Program-made: the position numbers and the translations under genes
Notes under the pieces: model-generated
The model's database searches: none
Told to the model about the DNA's origin: nothing
The model's input: the letters and a program-made list of their open reading frames with translations, nothing else
Assembly (NCBI GenBank): GCA_026745465.1
Contig: JACYXH010000363.1
Span: 4,690,001-4,754,000 of the forward strand
Reading direction: 5' to 3'
DNA from: Lota lota
Lineage: Eukaryota; Chordata; Actinopteri; Gadiformes; Lotidae
DNA length: 64,000 bases
In this document: one piece after another, positions 57,425 to 64,000 of the stretch
Layout of the letters: the number at the start of each line of letters is the position of its first letter
Numbering within the stretch: the first letter of the stretch is position 1

Positions 57425-58710
57425 CTGAGGGAAGGGCCGGACATTGGCCCACCTACCTCTGTGTTCGTCTTGGTTAATAAGATAATGTATCTACCACTGG
57501 GCATCCTTTTGGGATCATTCATATTTCACTTCACGGGAAATGTCAAACGTTGCCATGAGATAGCATTCCTGGTTTGAGGAGATCAAGTGTTGACATGACG
57601 ACACCAATGGTCCATCGGTGATGCTCTGCTGCTGGCCTGAGACGTTTACCATTAGCTCTTTACAACATATACTTACTCCCATCATCCTCAAGAAGGCAGC
57701 AGGGTTACTCTACTGGTTCACTTTAATAACTTTGATTTACAGTAATTTAAACTCAGTAGAGAGTGCGAAATATGAGCTAAAGAATTCATAACATTTTATA
57801 AAGGGAATATTTTGTTATAGATGTGTTTTTTTTTATCCATTCATGGTCACTTTTAATTGCCTTGTACAAAAAACAATTTTGTCAAACCTTGAAAAGAGGA
57901 GACATATTTTAACCCATTTTTTAAATGTACACTTACACACATTACAAAAATTTATTAAATGTACAAAAAGTACAAACATACTTACATGTTATGCTTGGAT
58001 CACAAGTGAATCACAATCTACTTACTTAATTTCAGCAAATTTCCATAAAGGTCGTGATTTTGCTTTCTGTTTATACATAAAAGACATGCCAGGTGTAGAA
58101 GTAAGCTGTTTAATGTTCTCCATTCAGGATCTGGCTGTGATCAATGCCAGAGGACAACCCCACAGTCTGGTGGCTTTCGGAATAACACTGTTTCTTCTAT
58201 AGAGCTGTAAACAATATTATTACTTATTTTGTAAGCACAAGCTAAACTGTGTGTGATGACGGTATTTAACGTGTGTATATAGCAATGCATGTGTTTGTAA
58301 ATAGTGTACATAATCTCAAGATTCTTCTAGTGCAACAGGGTGAGTAGATTTTCTAATTAGCAAAACAAAATGCATTGAGTAATAGCGCAAGGCATAGGCC
58401 TACACTTGCACAGTCAATCATTAAAACATTTTTATTTGGAATAAAGTCGAACCTAAATAAATGAATATTTTGGGCAGCACAAATAAATTACAATTATTAA
58501 GCTAACAATTAACTATTTGTGAATGAGCAATTTCTAAATGAACTCCCAACTTTTTTTCAATATCTAATAAATGTGTGGTGTTTTGGTTTGTGTCAAATAA
58601 TTGTTTTCAGTCGCCTATTCAGCAGATACAGTTGTACAGAAAACATGAAATTTCATGACTTTCCTTTTGGAAATCTCCGATTGTTATTTAAGAAATTGCA
58701 GCAATAAAAA
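57425..58710 (+). other. sfmbt1: sfmbt1 3' UTR
   Basis: AT-rich sequence after the stop codon. Two AATAAA signals are seen at 58440-58445 and 58703-58708; the second is followed by a GT-rich stretch. The open frames inside show no family resemblance. The transcript end at about 58730 would be only about 50-150 bp from the stimate promoter. Confidence 0.65.
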
Positions 58711-58739
58711 GATAAATCGTTTGTCAACGTTTCGTCACT

Positions 58740-59540
58740 CGATTCTGACTACACTTACCATCATGCACCTGTTTTACGTTGGCCGCGTGACATGACGTAT
58801 GTCAACAGGAGCAGCACCGCTGCTAGCAGCTGGATTGGTGATAGGCGACTGCAAAATAGTTAATTTTTTCTTAAACAATGTGAACATGCTTTTTCAGACA
58901 ACTGCAAAAGTGGTAATTTAAGATAACTTGTGTGCTGTGAATATACTCGGTGTTTTATTTAACTAGAAACTTGCTCGTATTGTATTTCCTAATAAGCAGG
59001 GTGTTAGCTTCTAGGCTACAGTGCAACGTTAGCAGCAGTCCTGACTTCCTTCTTACCTCATCTGTATCGACCGGTTCCTTTAGCGTTTAGTTGTATTTTA
59101 TGCAAATGTATACAAAATAACATATGCATGTAGTAAGTGACCATAGTGTCCGGACCACACTGTAAAGCCGGCTAACGGATGCATGTTACTGAGCTCCTGC
59201 TTGTATTCCACTGCCTCATCTGGAAAATATTCCCATCACTTGCTTCATTTCATGCAGACGATCGGACATATGTTAACAGCACATCGTGGCTATAAACCAA
59301 CCAAGTATAGTTAGTTTGGCCTTGTGATTCTTGAGTGGTAGCTCCTTCACGTCTTGATAAATAGATAATGGAAATATGGATATTTGAGTGTCCAAGAGAA
59401 TGAGACGCCACGTAACGGGATGTTATGTGCTACTGAGTGTGCCTCACGTAGTGATTACGAGCTAACCTACGAGGGCCAGGCGTACTAGTTATTCAAATTA
59501 ATTCCATGTTCTTTAGTTAGTGCTATGTCAAGTTGACCCA
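58740..59540 (+). promoter_or_regulatory. stimate: stimate promoter and 5' leader region
   Basis: A CRE-like TGACGTAT (58793-58800), a GCGTGACATGACG block and an inverted CCAAT box (ATTGG at 58834-58838) lie just after the sfmbt1 poly(A) signals. There is no TATA box. The leader could run unspliced to the ATG at 59541 or use the acceptor-like TTCTTTAG ending at 59516. A tiny upstream frame ATG-TCA-AGT-TGA lies at 59525-59536. The start of transcription is inferred. Confidence 0.45.
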
Positions 59541-63688
<4,148 letters not shown>

Positions 63689-64000
63689 GTAAGACACCTT
63701 AAACATATTTTGGATTGCTGACATGTACAAAACCCAAAAAAACAAATAAGCTCCCCATCTCCATTTTAACGCTTGGGCCCCCTCTGGGAGGCTTTTGCTT
63801 GCTGTTGATTCCGTGGCCATGGCAGCTGGACTGTATTCTATTTCTGTCCTATGCTGCTTCCACCTGCTGTTAGGATAGACTTAGGTTATGTTTGAATTGG
63901 CTCACCTGTTCCTTAATTCCCTATTCCCTTTATATCTAACACTACATAGTACACTATTGCGTAAACAGGGAGTTCAGACACTATTTATGCGCCGGAAATC
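63689..64000 (+). other. stimate: stimate intron, cut by window end
   Basis: Begins with the splice donor GAA|GTAAGA after the last visible exon. No further exon of stimate and no repeat is recognised before the window ends, so the final coding exon lies beyond 64000. Confidence 0.7.

Overview
This window is vertebrate nuclear DNA, most likely from a teleost fish. It shows intron-exon genes with GT-AG boundaries, a vertebrate gene set, fish-type repeats (a tRNA-derived SINE with the fish 'CTCTGGATAA' tail, hAT-like MITEs, L2-like LINE relics) and an extreme density of (CA)n/(TG)n microsatellites. No prokaryotic, viral, CRISPR or plasmid features are visible. The species cannot be fixed from the sequence; the microsatellite load is of the kind known from cod-like fishes, but that is only a guess. 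All four protein genes lie on the + strand.

Layout. (1) 1-24650: fgd5 (FYVE, RhoGEF and PH domain protein 5). The 5' part lies outside the window; 19 coding exons from 1426 to 22714 encode the catalytic C-terminal 605 residues (DH-PH-FYVE-PH), followed by a long 3' UTR. (2) 24650-26880: intergenic, with no gene seen. (3) 26880-42050: prkcd (novel protein kinase C delta). It has a non-coding first exon ending at 27096, a 5.6 kb intron, and 16 coding exons from 32707 to 40938 giving a complete 673-residue protein. A tRNA-Glu(CTC) gene and a decayed tRNA-Glu copy sit antisense in two of its introns. (4) 43300-58710: sfmbt1 (four MBT repeats, SLED, SAM). It has a non-coding exon 1 and 20 coding exons from 46928 to 57424, giving a complete 871-residue protein. 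(5) 58740-64000: stimate (tmem110), seven coding exons from 59541 to 63688; the last part lies beyond the window.

How the genes relate. They are not an operon or a dedicated system. FGD5 is a Rho-family (Cdc42-type) GEF of endothelial signalling, PRKCD a diacylglycerol-activated kinase, SFMBT1 a chromatin-binding repressor, and STIMATE an ER membrane regulator of STIM1/Orai calcium entry. From memory, the human orthologues all lie on 3p (FGD5 at 3p25; PRKCD, SFMBT1 and STIMATE at 3p21), so this is a conserved but rearranged synteny block.

The most interesting signals lie at splice sites. A 16-copy, 41-bp minisatellite next to sfmbt1 exon 5 repeats that exon's own 3' splice site. A 34-bp repeat in fgd5 repeats the intronic side of its own 5' splice site. 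Long (CA)n or (TG)n tracts abut several exon boundaries, and transposable elements fill or border short introns. I found no convincing undescribed biological system; these splice-site repeat arrays are the best leads.
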